Shown here: positions 54,264-63,104 of the stretch, piece by piece | How positions within the stretch are numbered: position 1 is the first letter of the stretch | Layout: every line of letters begins with the position of its first letter | Assembly (NCBI RefSeq): GCF_002261215.1 | Contig: NZ_NEVS01000001.1 | Span: 992,001-1,056,000, forward strand | DNA from: Bordetella genomosp. 11 | GTDB lineage: Bacteria > Pseudomonadota > Gammaproteobacteria > Burkholderiales > Burkholderiaceae_B | Direction of reading: 5' to 3' | Length of the DNA: 64,000 nucleotides | Position numbers and translations under genes: made by a program | Notes under the pieces: model-generated | The model's database searches: none | What the model was told of the DNA's origin: nothing | What the model saw: the letters and a program-made list of their open reading frames with translations, nothing else

Positions 54264-55268
54264 ATGCCCATCCGCCCCTTCGCGCCGCGCAGGCGCTTGC
54301 TGACCACCGCCGCCGCCTGTGCGCTGGCCGTCCTGGCGCCCCTCGCGCAGAGCGCCCAGGCCGCTTTCCCGGACCACGCCCTGAAACTGGTCGTGCCGTA
54401 TCCGCCCGGCGGCGCCACCGACGTGGTGGGCCGCGTCATCGCGATGAAGCTGGCGGAAGAGCTGAAGCAACAGGTGGTGGTGGAAAACCGCGGCGGCGCG
54501 GGCGGCAACCTCGGTGCCGATGCGGTCGCGCGCGCCGAACCGGACGGCTACACGCTGTTGATGGGCGCGATCACATCGCATTCCATCATGTCGACGCTGG
54601 AGAAGAAAACCATCTCCTACGACCTGATGCGCGACCTGACGCCGGTGGCCATCATCGCCGCGGTGCCGCTGGTTTTCGTGGTCAATCCCAAGCTGCCGGT
54701 GCACGACCTGAAGGAATTGATCGCCTATGCCAAGGCCAATCCGGGCAAGCTGACCTATGCGTCGTCCGGCGCCGGCGCGCCGCAGCGCATGGCCGCCGAG
54801 CTCTTCAAGCGCCAGGCGGGCGTGGACATCCTGCACGTGCCGTATCGCGGCAGCGGTCCCGCCATGACGGACCTGGTCGGCGGCCAGGTGCTGACCATGG
54901 TGGAAACCGTGCCGGCCGCGCTGCCCTTCATCAAGAGCGGACAACTGCGCGCCCTTGCGGTTACGATGCCCGATCGCATTTCCATGCTGCCCGATACGCC
55001 GACCGCGGCCGAAGCCGGCCTGCCCAACTTCAATGTCGCGTCGATGTTCGGGGTGCTGGTTCCGGCCAAGACACCCAAGCCCGTGGTGGATACGTTGAAC
55101 GCCGCATTGGCCAGGATCCTGGTCATGCCGGACACCAAGGAAAAGCTGTTGCAGCAGGGCGCCTACGCGGTGGCGCCGGCCTCGGCCGACGACGCGCGCA
55201 AGCGGCTGCAGGCGGAGGTCGACCAGTGGGCGCAGGTCATCCAGGACGCGAAGATCACGGTGGACTGA
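54264..55268 (+). CDS. Bug-family (TctC-like) substrate receptor
   Basis: A 334-residue periplasmic receptor with an N-terminal signal (RRRLLTTAAACALAVLAPLA, cleavage near AQAAF). LVVPYPPGGATDVVGRVIAM, VVENRGGAGGNLGADAVARA, KLTYASSGAGAPQRMAAELF and DILHVPYRGSGPAMTDLVGG are the Bug signatures. GGAGA precedes ATG 54264. It is 82 bp ahead of an IlvD/Edd dehydratase gene, so it may bring in the sugar acid or carboxylate that enzyme acts on. No TctA/TctB genes are near. Confidence 0.93.
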   Translation: MPIRPFAPRRRLLTTAAACALAVLAPLAQSAQAAFPDHALKLVVPYPPGGATDVVGRVIAMKLAEELKQQVVVENRGGAGGNLGADAVARAEPDGYTLLMGAITSHSIMSTLEKKTISYDLMRDLTPVAIIAAVPLVFVVNPKLPVHDLKELIAYAKANPGKLTYASSGAGAPQRMAAELFKRQAGVDILHVPYRGSGPAMTDLVGGQVLTMVETVPAALPFIKSGQLRALAVTMPDRISMLPDTPTAAEAGLPNFNVASMFGVLVPAKTPKPVVDTLNAALARILVMPDTKEKLLQQGAYAVAPASADDARKRLQAEVDQWAQVIQDAKITVD

Positions 55269-55350
55269 TGGCCTCGCGGCGCCACGAATCGCAGTATCGG
55301 TATCGCGGCGTACCCGCCCACGGGTGCGCCGGTTTCAATGAAGGATAGTC

Positions 55351-57114
55351 ATGTCATCGAAGTCTTCGTCTCCATCCGATGCGGCCGCCGCCAGCGGCAT
55401 GCGCAAGGGCCTGACCAGCTACGGCGATGCCGGGTTCTCGCTGTTCCTGCGCAAGGCCTTCATCAAGGGCGCCGGCCTGACCGACGATGCGCTGTCGCGG
55501 CCCATCGTCGGCATCGCCAATACGGGCAGCGGCTTCAATCCCTGTCACGGGAATATGCCGCAGTTGGTGGAAGCGGTGAAGCGCGGCGTGATGCTGGCCG
55601 GCGGCCTGCCGGTGGAGTTTCCGACCATCTCGGTCCATGAAAGCTTCGCGTCGCCCACGAGCATGTTCCTGCGCAATCTGATGTCCATGGATACGGAGGA
55701 AATGATCCGGGCGCAGCCCATGGACGCGGTGGTGCTGATCGGGGGCTGCGACAAGACCGTGCCCGCGCAGCTGATGGCCGCGGCCAGCGGCAAGGTGCCC
55801 GCCATCCAGCTGGTTACCGGCTCGATGCTGACCGGCTCGCATCGCGGCGAACGCGTGGGTGCGTGCACCGATTGCCGCCGCTTCTGGGGCAAGTACCGCG
55901 CCGAGGAAATCGACGATACCGAGATCGCCGACGTCAACAACCAATTGGTCGCCAGCGTGGGCACGTGTTCCGTGATGGGCACGGCCAGCACCATGGCCTG
56001 TATCGCCGAGGCGCTGGGCATCGCGATACCCGGCAGCGCTTCGCCCCCCGCGGTGACGGCCGACCGCATCCGCGTGGCCGAACGCACCGGCGCCCAGGCC
56101 GTGGCGATGATAGGCGCGCAACTGACGCCTGACCGCATCCTGACCGCGCAGTCCTTCGAAAACGCACTGCGGGTGCTGCTGGCGATCGGCGGTTCCACCA
56201 ACGGCATCATCCACCTGACCGCGGTGGCGGGGCGGCTGGGCATCAGCCTGGACATGGAGGCCTTCGACCGTATCGGCAAGGAAACGCCCGTGCTGGTGGA
56301 CCTGAAGCCGTCCGGGCAGCATTACATGGAAGACTTCCACAAGGCGGGCGGCGTGCGCACGCTGTTGCGCGAATTGCGGCCGCTGCTGCATCTGGATGCG
56401 CTGACGGTTACCGGACGCACGCTGGGCGAAGAGCTGGACGACGCGCCGCCGCCTTTCCCGCAGGACGTCGTGCGCCCCTTCGGCCAGCCCGTCTTCGCGC
56501 AAGGCGGCATCGCGGTGCTGCGCGGCAACCTGGCGCCCGGCGGCGCGATCATCAAGCAATCCGCCGCCACCGCCGCGCTGATGGAACACGAAGGCCGCGC
56601 CGTCGTGTTCGAGGACCTGGAAGACCTGGCCCGGCGCGTGGACGATGACGGCCTGGATATACACGCCGACGACATCATGGTCCTCAAGCATATCGGTCCG
56701 GTGGGCGCGCCCGGCATGCCGGAGGCCGGCTACATGCCCATTCCGCGCAAGCTGGCCCGCGCCGGCGTGAAGGACATGGTGCGGATTTCGGACGGGCGCA
56801 TGAGTGGGACGGCGTCCGGGTCCATCGTGCTGCACGTCACGCCGGAATCCGCCATCGGCGGGCCGTTGGCGCTGGTGCGCAACGGCGACCGCATTCGCCT
56901 GAGCGTCCAGCGGCGCGAACTGACGCTGTTGGTCGACGATGCCGAACTGGCGCGCCGCCAGGCGGCCTGGCAACCGCGTCCGCCGCGTGAAGGCGACGAG
57001 CGCGGCTATCGCAAACTATTCCTGAGCACGGTGACGCAGGCGGACAAGGGCTGCGACTTCGACTTCCTGCGCGGCACGAAGGACAACGGCAGCACGCCCG
57101 TCGGCAAGCCCTAG
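55351..57114 (+). CDS. IlvD/Edd-family Fe-S dehydratase
   Basis: A 587-residue dehydratase. The cluster and metal residues appear in NTGSGFNPCHGNMPQLVEAV, IGGCDKTVPAQLMAA, GACTDCRRFWG and VGTCSVMGTASTMACIAEAL, and the C-terminal swivel domain has VRISDGRMSGTASGSIVLHV. The family includes dihydroxyacid dehydratase, phosphogluconate dehydratase and sugar-acid (arabonate, xylonate, galactonate) dehydratases. The nearby Bug receptor, LysR and DHDPS-family aldolase favour a sugar-acid dehydratase over branched-chain amino acid synthesis. AAGGA precedes the ATG. It converges with the LysR gene. Confidence 0.9.
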   Translation: MSSKSSSPSDAAAASGMRKGLTSYGDAGFSLFLRKAFIKGAGLTDDALSRPIVGIANTGSGFNPCHGNMPQLVEAVKRGVMLAGGLPVEFPTISVHESFASPTSMFLRNLMSMDTEEMIRAQPMDAVVLIGGCDKTVPAQLMAAASGKVPAIQLVTGSMLTGSHRGERVGACTDCRRFWGKYRAEEIDDTEIADVNNQLVASVGTCSVMGTASTMACIAEALGIAIPGSASPPAVTADRIRVAERTGAQAVAMIGAQLTPDRILTAQSFENALRVLLAIGGSTNGIIHLTAVAGRLGISLDMEAFDRIGKETPVLVDLKPSGQHYMEDFHKAGGVRTLLRELRPLLHLDALTVTGRTLGEELDDAPPPFPQDVVRPFGQPVFAQGGIAVLRGNLAPGGAIIKQSAATAALMEHEGRAVVFEDLEDLARRVDDDGLDIHADDIMVLKHIGPVGAPGMPEAGYMPIPRKLARAGVKDMVRISDGRMSGTASGSIVLHVTPESAIGGPLALVRNGDRIRLSVQRRELTLLVDDAELARRQAAWQPRPPREGDERGYRKLFLSTVTQADKGCDFDFLRGTKDNGSTPVGKP

Positions 57115-57136
57115 GCGCGTCCGGGCCGGGCGCGGT

Positions 57137-58039
57137 TCAGTCGCCGCGTGCCGCGCGGCGCGCCGCGGCACGCGGAAACACCGCGCGCGCGTCTTCCAGC
57201 AAGGTCTCGGCCAGCGCCGCGCGCGCGCCATGCGTCTGCCACACCAGGCCGACGCGGCGCACGGGCGCGCGGCCGGGCAGGGGCACCCGCGTCAGCGCGT
57301 AGCGCGACGACCACAGCGAAGACCAGTCCGGCAGCAGCGCCACCCCCAGTCCCTGGTCCACCAGGGCGGCGACGCCGAGCAGGCTGTCCATTTCCAGCCG
57401 CTGGTGCGGCACGATGTGGTGATCGCGCAGGTAGCGGTCCGCCAACTGCCCGCCCAGGACGGAGCGGTCGTAGCGGATGAAGGGCTGGGTGCGCAGCAGT
57501 TCGTGCGCGTCGCGCCCCTTCATGGCGGCCGGAGCCACGACGACCAGCGGTTCCTCCATGATGGATTGCCAGCGCACGGATTTGCCGATGGCGAATTGCG
57601 GTTCTACCACGACGGCGGCATCCAGTTCGCCGGCCGCCACGCGATGGCACAGGTCCACCGACGCCCCCGGCATGACGAACACCGACAGGCTGGAATGGCG
57701 CTCGTACAGCCGCTTGAGCAGCGGCGGCAGCACGCTGGTCATCGCGGATACGAATACGCCCAGGCGCAGCTCGCCGATCGAGGCGTCGTCCTCGGCAAGG
57801 GCCGCCAGGTCGCGCGCATCGCGCAGCAGCGCGCGGGCGCGCTCCAGGATGCGCATGCCGGCCTCGGTGGGCCGCACCGAACGGCCGGCGCGCTTGATCA
57901 GCGACAGGCCCAGGGTCTCTTCCAGCGCCTTGATGCGCGCCGCCACCGCCGTCGGTGTCAGGTCCAGCCGCCGCGCCGCCTGGGCGAACGAACCGCTTTC
58001 GGCGACCGTGACGAAGCTCTGCAGGTATCGGGTATCCAT
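57137..58039 (-). CDS. LysR-family regulator of the dehydratase/aldolase cluster
   Basis: A 300-residue LysR protein: LQSFVTVAESGSFAQAARRL and DLTPTAVAARIKALEETLGL are the DNA-binding helices, and the effector domain starts near residue 90 (GELRLGVFVSAMTSVLPPLL). It lies between the dehydratase (convergent) and the aldolase (divergent, 254 bp), so control of both is likely. Start ATG 58039 has CGGAAA upstream; the frame is open to 58186. The C-terminal residues are Ala/Arg-rich. Confidence 0.9.
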   Translation of the reverse strand: MDTRYLQSFVTVAESGSFAQAARRLDLTPTAVAARIKALEETLGLSLIKRAGRSVRPTEAGMRILERARALLRDARDLAALAEDDASIGELRLGVFVSAMTSVLPPLLKRLYERHSSLSVFVMPGASVDLCHRVAAGELDAAVVVEPQFAIGKSVRWQSIMEEPLVVVAPAAMKGRDAHELLRTQPFIRYDRSVLGGQLADRYLRDHHIVPHQRLEMDSLLGVAALVDQGLGVALLPDWSSLWSSRYALTRVPLPGRAPVRRVGLVWQTHGARAALAETLLEDARAVFPRAAARRAARGD

Positions 58040-58293
58040 CGCGATGATTTCCGGGCGCGGTCGGTCCAGGGCGCACTGCCCGGCGAGCGCGGCGCCGGGC
58101 GAATGCTGAAAAATATTGCGGTGTGATAGTAACGGAACCGGCTTTTTTTCTGTTTCCGGGACGGCCACACTGGCAGGCTGCGGCATGGCGTCCGGTCCCG
58201 GTATCCCCGGTACGGACGCCCGGAGCCATAATGATCATTCAATGCGCCGGCGTCCGAACCTCGAACGACCGGTCCGCCCGGAGGAGTCCATCC

Positions 58294-59250
58294 ATGTCCC
58301 ATCACCACGACCATCGCTTGCGCGGCGTCCTGTCGCCTGTCCTCACGCCGTTCAACCTGGACCGCACGCCCAGCGCGGACGGGCTGGTGCGCCACTGCCG
58401 CGCGCTGGTCGAACAGGGCGTGGGGCTGGCGGTCTTCGGTACCAATTCGGAAGCCGCGTCGATGTCCGTCGCCGAAAAGCGCGGGCTGCTGGACGCGCTG
58501 CTGGCGGCCGGCCTGCCGCCGGACCGCATGATGCCCGGCACCGGCGCCTGCGCCGTGCCGGACGCGATCGAGCTGACGCGCCATGCGGTGCAGGGCGGTT
58601 GCGCGGGCGTGCTGGTGCTGCCGCCGTTCTATTACAAGGGCGTTAGCGACGAGGGCCTGTTCCGTGCCTATGCCAACCTGATCGAAGGCGTGGGCGACGA
58701 CAGGCTGCGGGTGTACCTGTATCACATCCCTCCCGTCAGCGGCGTACCGATCACCCTGGGGCTGATCGAGCGCCTGCTGAAGGCCTATCCCAAGCAGATC
58801 GCGGGCGCCAAGGACAGTTCCGGCGACTGGCATAACACCGAGGCAATGGTGCGCGAATTCGCGGCGGACGGCTTCGACGTATTCCCGGGCAGCGAAGTCT
58901 TCCTGCTGCCGGGACTGCGCGCCGGCGCGGTCGGCTGCATTACCGCCACGGCCAACGTCAACGCGGCGGAGATCATGCGCGTCTATCGGGAATGGCAGAC
59001 GCCGCAGGCGGACGCCTGGCACGAGCGTATCCGCCAGATCCGCGGCATCTTCCAGGCGCTGCCCATGATTTCGGCGATGAAGGAAGCGGTGGCCTGGCAA
59101 TCCGGCGACGACGCCTGGTCCATCGTGCGCCCGCCGCTGGTCGAGTTGACCGAAGCCCAGGGGGCGGAACTGCGGCGCCAGCTGACGGACGCGGATTACC
59201 GGATGCCGATGGCGGAGACGCTGGCGTATTCCAAAAAAGGGGACTATTGA
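58294..59250 (+). CDS. DHDPS/N-acetylneuraminate lyase-family aldolase or dehydratase
   Basis: A 318-residue TIM-barrel of the dihydrodipicolinate synthase superfamily. GVLSPVLTPF, AVFGTNSEAASMSVAEKRGL, VLVLPPFYYKGVSDEG, VYLYHIPPVSGVPI (Tyr143 as proton relay) and IAGAKDSSGDWHN with Schiff-base Lys173 are visible. GTNSEA replaces the usual GTTGE, which argues against true lysine biosynthesis. A 2-keto-3-deoxy sugar-acid aldolase or dehydratase fits the neighbouring IlvD/Edd enzyme. GGAGGAG precedes ATG 58294. Confidence 0.88.
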   Translation: MSHHHDHRLRGVLSPVLTPFNLDRTPSADGLVRHCRALVEQGVGLAVFGTNSEAASMSVAEKRGLLDALLAAGLPPDRMMPGTGACAVPDAIELTRHAVQGGCAGVLVLPPFYYKGVSDEGLFRAYANLIEGVGDDRLRVYLYHIPPVSGVPITLGLIERLLKAYPKQIAGAKDSSGDWHNTEAMVREFAADGFDVFPGSEVFLLPGLRAGAVGCITATANVNAAEIMRVYREWQTPQADAWHERIRQIRGIFQALPMISAMKEAVAWQSGDDAWSIVRPPLVELTEAQGAELRRQLTDADYRMPMAETLAYSKKGDY

Positions 59251-59272
59251 CCCGCGTTTCGCCGCGCGGCGA

Positions 59273-60628
59273 TCAGGCGCCGGTTGCCTCCTGCCGCGCC
59301 TTGTCCCACACCTGCCGCGCCGCGCGCCGTCCGTCCTCGCAGATGCGTTCCAGGTCCGCATGCACGGGACGGCCTTGCTCGACGACGACCTGTCCGGCGA
59401 CGATGACGGTCTCCACATCGCGCCCCTGGCCGGTGTGGACCAGGGTACCGACCGGATTGGTCAACGGTACCCAGTGCGGGCGATCGGCATCGAGCAGCAC
59501 GATGTCCGCTTCCTTGCCCACGGTCAGGCTGCCCAGGCGATCGCCCCATCCCATCGCGTCGGCGCCGCCCTGCGTGGCCATGTGGAAAACATCCGCCGGC
59601 TGCCAGGATTCGTCGACCTTGCCTTCCTGGATGCGCGCCGTCGCCAGCGCCCAGCGCATCAGTTCGATCATGTCGCCGTGCTGCGTGTCGGTGGCCAGCG
59701 CCATGTTCAGGCCGGCCCGGCGCAGCATGGGCGTCGGGGCCAGGCGACCCGACGCCGCGTTGCATTTGGGGATGTGCGCAACGTGCACGCCGGCGGCGGC
59801 CAGCCGGGCGGCGTCCTCCGGCGTGACGTAGATGCAGTGGCCGGCGATCAGCCGGTCGTTCAGCAGGCCGGCTTCGTCCATGACCTGTGTCGACGTCTTG
59901 CCGCTGCGCGCATGCACCCGGTCGACCTCGGCCTGGCTCTGGCCCAGATGCGTGTTGACGCGCAGCCCGCGCCGTCCGGCGTGATCGGCGATCCGTGCCA
60001 GCAAGCGGTCCGAACAGGTGTCCGCGGCGTGGGCGGCGAGCTGCACGCTGACGCGCGGATGGCCGGCCCAGCGGTCCGCCAGTTGCAGGCCCCGTTCCAG
60101 CAGCGATTCGCCGATGGCCGGTTCGTGCACCCATTCGCGCCTGCGCGCGACGCGGTCGAAATCCACATCCAGGATGCGCCAGCTGGCGGCGATGCGCGCG
60201 CCCAGGCCGGCGATGGCGTCCGTGGTGCTGTCGGCGTGCGTGAAGTGGTCGCCTATGACGGTGGATCCGGCCAGCAGGGCTTCCATCGCGCCCAGCCGCG
60301 CCAGCGCGCAAGCCTGTTCGTCATCCAGGTGCGAGGCTTTCGGGATGCCGGGGGTGTAGGAGGGCGCGAAACCCAGGTCCGCGGCGACGCCGCGCACCAT
60401 CGTCAGGACGGAATGGGTGTGGACGTTGACGAAGCCGGGCGTGGCGACGCGGCCCGCGCCGTCCAGCGTGCGTGTCGCGGTGGCGCCGGGCGGCGGCGCG
60501 TCGTCGATCCAGGCGATGCGGCCGTCGCGCACCCCGATGCAGGCGTGTTCGATGCAGGGACGCACGGGGTCCGCGGTCAGCGCGGTGACGCCCGCGATCA
60601 TCAGGTCGAAAGCGGGTGCCTGGTTCAT
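59273..60628 (-). CDS. Amidohydrolase of the chlorohydrolase/deaminase (TRZ/ATZ) type
   Basis: A 451-residue metal-dependent hydrolase. TPGFVNVHTHSVLTMVRGVA gives the first His pair (His70, His72), and THLGQSQAEVDRVHAR, GHCIYVTPEDAARLAAAGVH, IPKCNAASGRLAP and ATDTQHGDM give the remaining metal and active-site residues of the subtype III amidohydrolases. These include guanine and cytosine deaminases, AtzB/TrzA and hydroxydechloroatrazine hydrolases, so attack on a ring C-N bond is expected. GGAGG precedes the ATG. The start overlaps the stop of the dihydropyrimidinase gene by four bases (60625-60628), showing coupling. It is the last gene of the run. Confidence 0.9.
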   Translation of the reverse strand: MNQAPAFDLMIAGVTALTADPVRPCIEHACIGVRDGRIAWIDDAPPPGATATRTLDGAGRVATPGFVNVHTHSVLTMVRGVAADLGFAPSYTPGIPKASHLDDEQACALARLGAMEALLAGSTVIGDHFTHADSTTDAIAGLGARIAASWRILDVDFDRVARRREWVHEPAIGESLLERGLQLADRWAGHPRVSVQLAAHAADTCSDRLLARIADHAGRRGLRVNTHLGQSQAEVDRVHARSGKTSTQVMDEAGLLNDRLIAGHCIYVTPEDAARLAAAGVHVAHIPKCNAASGRLAPTPMLRRAGLNMALATDTQHGDMIELMRWALATARIQEGKVDESWQPADVFHMATQGGADAMGWGDRLGSLTVGKEADIVLLDADRPHWVPLTNPVGTLVHTGQGRDVETVIVAGQVVVEQGRPVHADLERICEDGRRAARQVWDKARQEATGA

Positions 60629-62226
60629 GCGGAGCCTCCGGCGGCCGCGTCGTTGCCTGGGAGCGTCCCGTCCGAGCCTGTCTCGATGGGGTCCATGCGG
60701 GACAGGGCGGCAAGCCAGGGCGCGTGCCGGCCGGCCGCGCGGCGCGGGCGCGCCGGCGCCGGCCGCTCGCAGGGCAGGAAGCGGCCATGGCCGGAATGGC
60801 CGTGGAAGGCGCCGTCCGCGTAGACGACCTGGCCGCGGCTGAGCGTTATCGCCGGCCACGCGCGCACGGTGCGGCCCTCGTAAGGCGTGTAGTCGACGTT
60901 GTGATGGAGTTCGGCGTTGCGGATGACACGCGTGATTCCGGTGTCCCAGATCACCATATCGGCATCCGCGCCGATGGCGATGGTGCCCTTGCGCGGATAC
61001 AGGCCGTAGAGTTTGGCGGGCTGCGTGGAGGTCAGCGCGACGAAGGTGTTGATGTCCATGCGGCCGTCCAGCACGCCCTCGGAAAACAGCAGCGGCAGGC
61101 GCGTTTCCAGTCCCGGTATGCCGTTGGGGACATGGTTGAAGGACGTATGGTCGCCTTGCGGCTTCTTTCCGCCCGGTCCTTCGAAGCGGAAGGGGGCGTG
61201 GTCGGACGAGAATACCTGGAAGGTGCCGTTGGCCAGGCCGTTCCACACGGCCTGCTGGGCGGCATGGTCGCGCGGCGGCGGGCTGCAGATGCAGCGCGCG
61301 CCCTCCAGCAGGTCGCCTTCCAGGTCCGCCGCCGTCAGGAACAGGTACTGCGGGCAGGTCTCGGCATAGATCTTCAGGCCGCGCGTCTGCGCCCAGCGGA
61401 TCTGCTCGATCGCGTCCGGTCCGGACACATGCACGATCAGTATCGGCGTATCGAGCAGCTCGGCCAGCGAAATCGCCCGGTGCGTCGCTTCGCGCTCGGC
61501 CACCGGCGGCCGCGACAGCGCATGATAGGGCGGCGTGTCGAGCCCTTCGGCCAGCATGCGGTCCGCCAGCCAGGCGATGCAGTCGCTGCTTTCCGCGTGG
61601 ATCATGGTCATCGCGCCATGGCGCCGCGCGACGTACAGCACGTCCAGGATCTGGCGGTCGTCCAGCTTCAGGTCGTCGTAGGTCATGTAGATCTTGAACG
61701 ACGTATAGCCCTGTTCGATCAGCGCCGGCAGTTCCTCTTCCGTGACGCGCGGCGTCGCGTCGGAAACGATCATGTGGAAGGCATAGTCGATGCAGGCGCG
61801 GCCGTCGGCCAGCGCATGGTAGTCGCGCACCGCCTGCACCAGCGATTCGCCCTTCAACTGCGCGGCGAAGGGAATGACGGTGGTGGTGCCGCCGCAGGCG
61901 GCCGAGCGTGTGCCGGACAGGAAATCGTCGGCCATGACCGAATCGTCGCCCGTCTTCTGCGCCAGGTGGCAGTGGGCGTCCACGCCGCCCGGCAGCACCC
62001 AGCGGCCGGCCGCATCGATTTCCCGCGCGCCCGGCGGCAGGCCGCGCGCCAGCGCGGCGATACGGCCGTCGCGGATACCGATGTCGGCTTCGAAGATATC
62101 GCCCGCGGTGGCCACGCGCGCATGGCGCACCACCAGGTCGTAGGGCCGTTCATCCGCCGCGCCGCGCGCCTGGCGTGGCGCATCCGGCATCGGCGGCGTT
62201 GCGCTGCCGGATGGGGCGGGTTTCAT
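60625..62226 (-). CDS. Dihydropyrimidinase / D-hydantoinase-family enzyme
   Basis: A 533-residue cyclic amidohydrolase. PGGVDAHCHLAQKTGDDSVM (His85, His87), GYTSFKIYMTYDD with carbamylated Lys178, MIHAESSD, LIVHVSGPDAIEQIRWA, YAETCPQYLFL and VFSSDHAPFRFEG are complete. It opens a dihydropyrimidine, hydantoin or similar ring to an N-carbamoyl acid. The C-terminal 60 residues after FLPCERP are a low-complexity extension beyond the usual length. AGGAGG precedes ATG 62226. Its start overlaps the upstream enzyme by ATGA. No pyrimidine reductase (PreAT) or beta-ureidopropionase is in the window. Confidence 0.92.
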   Translation of the reverse strand: MKPAPSGSATPPMPDAPRQARGAADERPYDLVVRHARVATAGDIFEADIGIRDGRIAALARGLPPGAREIDAAGRWVLPGGVDAHCHLAQKTGDDSVMADDFLSGTRSAACGGTTTVIPFAAQLKGESLVQAVRDYHALADGRACIDYAFHMIVSDATPRVTEEELPALIEQGYTSFKIYMTYDDLKLDDRQILDVLYVARRHGAMTMIHAESSDCIAWLADRMLAEGLDTPPYHALSRPPVAEREATHRAISLAELLDTPILIVHVSGPDAIEQIRWAQTRGLKIYAETCPQYLFLTAADLEGDLLEGARCICSPPPRDHAAQQAVWNGLANGTFQVFSSDHAPFRFEGPGGKKPQGDHTSFNHVPNGIPGLETRLPLLFSEGVLDGRMDINTFVALTSTQPAKLYGLYPRKGTIAIGADADMVIWDTGITRVIRNAELHHNVDYTPYEGRTVRAWPAITLSRGQVVYADGAFHGHSGHGRFLPCERPAPARPRRAAGRHAPWLAALSRMDPIETGSDGTLPGNDAAAGGSA

Positions 62227-62954
62227 GCCACCTCCTGGAACAGCGATCCCCAGCCCTGTACCCGCCGCGCGTCGCCGCCGGCCAGCCGCAGGGACTTCCA
62301 TACCGCCGTGGCGATGGTGTCGTAGATGGGGATGCCGGTTTCGCGTTCCAGTTCTTCCACCAGCGGCGCGCCGCGCAGGTTGGTGCAGAAGATCGAGATC
62401 GCGTCCGGCCTGGCCTTGGCCGCCTCGCGCACCATGCCGCGCAGCGTGTCGGCGTCGACCTCGGAGAATGAAAAATTGTCGCGCCTGCCCAGATGGCGTT
62501 CGGCGACGCATTCGTAGCCGGCGCCGGCGTAGTTGGCCAGGATGCGCGTCTGGACGTCATCCGTGTACGGCGTGACCAGCGCGTACTTCCTGACCTTGGT
62601 GCGTTCGAAGATTTCGTTCAGCGCCAGCACCGATGTGCAGGCCTTGATGCCGGTGGCGGCTTCGATGCGCCGGCACAATTCGACGTCCGCGTCGAATCCC
62701 AGCCAGCCGGACGATGTGCCGTTCCAGCAGATCACGTCCATTTTCGCGTGCGCCAGCAGTTCGGCCGCGCGCAGGATGGGGGTGTCGTCGAATTGCGCCA
62801 GCGCGCGGTCCGACAGGGCGATTTCCGTGACGGGAAAGCGGCCGAAATGCGCGCTGGCATCGTCCAGCCCGGCGAGCATGGCGCTGGTCACCGGCTCCAG
62901 CACGGTGTTGGAGGAGGGGGTCAGCATGCCCAGCAGCAAGCGTTTCGTGGTCAT
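62223..62954 (-). CDS. Asp/Glu racemase-superfamily enzyme with arylmalonate decarboxylase-like active site
   Basis: A 243-residue protein of the maleate isomerase/Asp-Glu racemase/arylmalonate decarboxylase superfamily. GMLTPSSNTVLEPVTSAML is typical of the maleate-isomerase/EutA branch. Only the second catalytic cysteine is present (Cys190 in SIFCTNLRG). The first position is Gly79 in CWNGTSSGW, followed by Thr80-Ser81, with Tyr130 in VTPYTDD. That set matches the Gly-Thr-Ser, Tyr and single Cys of arylmalonate decarboxylase, so a cofactor-free decarboxylase is as likely as an isomerase. AGGAA precedes the ATG. It overlaps the hydantoinase gene by four bases. Confidence 0.8.
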   Translation of the reverse strand: MTTKRLLLGMLTPSSNTVLEPVTSAMLAGLDDASAHFGRFPVTEIALSDRALAQFDDTPILRAAELLAHAKMDVICWNGTSSGWLGFDADVELCRRIEAATGIKACTSVLALNEIFERTKVRKYALVTPYTDDVQTRILANYAGAGYECVAERHLGRRDNFSFSEVDADTLRGMVREAAKARPDAISIFCTNLRGAPLVEELERETGIPIYDTIATAVWKSLRLAGGDARRVQGWGSLFQEVA

Positions 62955-63104
62955 GGGGCGGTTCCTGCGTAGAAGGGAAAGCCGGCGCGCGTGGCGGCGC
63001 CGGCGGGGTCAAGGTGGGAAGGCGGCGCGGACGGGGCCAAGGGCGCGTCCGATCCGCGCGCGCGGGCGCCAAGCGTCGCGGGCCGCCCATTCCCGGTCAT
63101 GCGT

